The notes under the pieces were generated by a model that was not told where the DNA came from, made no database searches, and saw only the letters and a program-made list of their open reading frames with translations. The translations under genes were made by a program, and so were the position numbers. DNA of 6,076 bases from Synechococcaceae bacterium WBB_10_009 (GTDB lineage Bacteria > Cyanobacteriota > Cyanobacteriia > PCC-6307 > Cyanobiaceae): contig RHBP01000104.1 of assembly GCA_010030955.1 (NCBI GenBank), positions 1 to 6,076 of the forward strand, given 5' to 3'. Positions 5,221-6,076 of this stretch are shown here, piece after piece. Every line of letters begins with the position of its first letter. Positions within the stretch are counted from its first letter, which is position 1.

Positions 5221-6076
5221 GCCCACCCAAGCCAGCCCGGCTCAGGCTAGGGGCACCCGCCTGGCGGTGGCCCTGGGGGATCCGGCCGGCATCGGCGCCG
5301 AGGTGGTGCTGAAGGCCCTGCACGGCTGGCCGCCTGAGCAACCGCCGCCGCTGCTGGTGGGCTGCCGCCGCTGGCTGGAGCAGTGCTACGCGGATCTGCG
5401 CCCCCGGAGCACCGAGCCCCTGGCCGATCCCGCCCAGCTGGAGCTGCTCGACCTGCCGCTGCCCAAGCCGGTGCACCCGGGCCAGGCGGGGGCCGCCGGC
5501 GGTGACGCCAGCTTCCACTGGCTCACCGCCGCCACGGAGCTGGTGCAGACCGGCCGCTGCAGGGCCCTGGTGACGGCCCCGATCGCCAAGCATGCCTGGC
5601 ATGCCGCCGGGCACCCCTACCCGGGCCAAACCGAACGGCTGGCGGAGCTGGCGGGGGTGGCTGAGGCGGCAATGCTGTTCACCGCCCGCTCCCCCCAGGG
5701 GAGCTGGCGGCTCAACACCCTGCTGGCCACCACCCACATTCCGCTGGCGGCGGTGCCGGCCGCCCTCACGCCGAAGCGCATCAACGCCAAGCTCGATCTG
5801 CTGCTGCAGTTCTGCCAGCGCTTCCAGCCCCGACCGCGCCTGGCGGTGGCCGGCCTCAACCCCCACGCCGGCGAAGCCGGGCAGCTGGGAGCGGAGGAGC
5901 AGGGGTGGCTCAACGGCTGCCTGGAGGACTGGCGGCAGCGACACCCCCAAGCCTCCCTGGAGGGCCCCCTGCCGCCGGACACCTGCTGGCTGGAGGCCGC
6001 CAGGGCCTGGCGGGGCGACGGCAAAGCCGCCGCGGCCGATGGCTACCTGGCGCTGTACCACGACCAGGGCCTGATC
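5219..6076 (+). CDS. pdxA: 4-hydroxythreonine-4-phosphate dehydrogenase PdxA (3' end outside window)
   Basis: PdxA oxidises 4-phosphohydroxy-L-threonine with NAD, giving a product that decarboxylates and feeds PdxJ in the DXP-dependent route to pyridoxal phosphate; it is a cytoplasmic homodimer that needs a divalent metal. The 286 visible codons show GDPAGIG (20-26), ALVTAPIAKHAW (116-127), the substrate loop PGQTE (135-139), TTHIPL (171-176), NPHAGEAG (214-221) and YHDQGLI (280-286) at the window edge. The three metal-binding histidines of E. coli PdxA (H166, H211, H266) correspond to H173, H216 and H281. The family is about 330-350 residues, so roughly 50-60 are missing. ATG 5219 is used; an in-frame ATG at 5192 would add MASNSTQRS and is possible. 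No Shine-Dalgarno sequence precedes 5219. The start codon overlaps the start codon of the opposite-strand microprotein, so the pdxA promoter must lie inside that gene or upstream of the SDR gene. Confidence 0.95.
   Translation, partial: MPTQASPAQARGTRLAVALGDPAGIGAEVVLKALHGWPPEQPPPLLVGCRRWLEQCYADLRPRSTEPLADPAQLELLDLPLPKPVHPGQAGAAGGDASFHWLTAATELVQTGRCRALVTAPIAKHAWHAAGHPYPGQTERLAELAGVAEAAMLFTARSPQGSWRLNTLLATTHIPLAAVPAALTPKRINAKLDLLLQFCQRFQPRPRLAVAGLNPHAGEAGQLGAEEQGWLNGCLEDWRQRHPQASLEGPLPPDTCWLEAARAWRGDGKAAAADGYLALYHDQGLI

Noticed and set aside
5093..6061. Long minus-strand open frame (322 codons) opposite pdxA
   Set aside because: The plus strand is clearly PdxA with all metal-binding histidines; the antisense product is compositionally biased and without motifs.

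Overview
The window looks like a chromosomal segment from a high-GC unicellular picocyanobacterium of the Cyanobium / high-GC Synechococcus type. The evidence is uniformly GC-rich, third-position-GC coding sequence, very tight gene packing, and several small proteins whose sequences resemble families I associate with picocyanobacteria. This placement is from recognition, not from a search. I see no tRNA, rRNA, CRISPR array, insertion sequence or prophage gene.

Layout, left to right. (1) A partial minus-strand gene for a small coiled-coil protein (1-226) is divergent from a plus-strand run of three envelope genes: a single-repeat AbrB-family membrane protein (269-826), a small secreted protein with a clear signal peptide (874-1338), and a short TPR-like lipoprotein (about 1322-1759) with no ordinary start codon near its signal sequence. 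(2) A minus-strand SNF2-family DEAH helicase with an N-terminal HARP-like segment (3283 down to 1698) converges on the lipoprotein gene and overlaps its end. Its reading frame is broken inside the Walker A motif by an exact 11-bp tandem duplication; removing one copy gives an uninterrupted 524-residue protein. (3) A plus-strand HNH endonuclease (3446-3892) is divergent from the helicase across a 162-bp region with lower GC and a dyad. (4) A tiny minus-strand membrane protein (3908-4054) converges on the HNH gene and is divergent from an atypical SDR / YeeZ-like nucleotide-sugar-epimerase homologue (4162-5067). (5) A 55-residue minus-strand microprotein gene (5053-5220) overlaps the end of the SDR gene and shares start-codon bases with pdxA (5219 to the window edge), the vitamin B6 biosynthesis dehydrogenase, which runs off the right side.

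Most of the content is ordinary picocyanobacterial housekeeping and conserved-hypothetical sequence. PdxA acts in pyridoxal phosphate synthesis. The helicase and HNH nuclease are plausible DNA-repair partners, since the same activities and domains occur in eukaryotic SMARCAL1 and ZRANB3, but a functional link here is inference. The three envelope genes may be one transcription unit. The most noteworthy points are the 11-bp duplication in the helicase P-loop, the overlapping head-to-head start codons of the microprotein and pdxA, and the missing start of the lipoprotein. I do not see convincing evidence for a wholly new multi-gene system.
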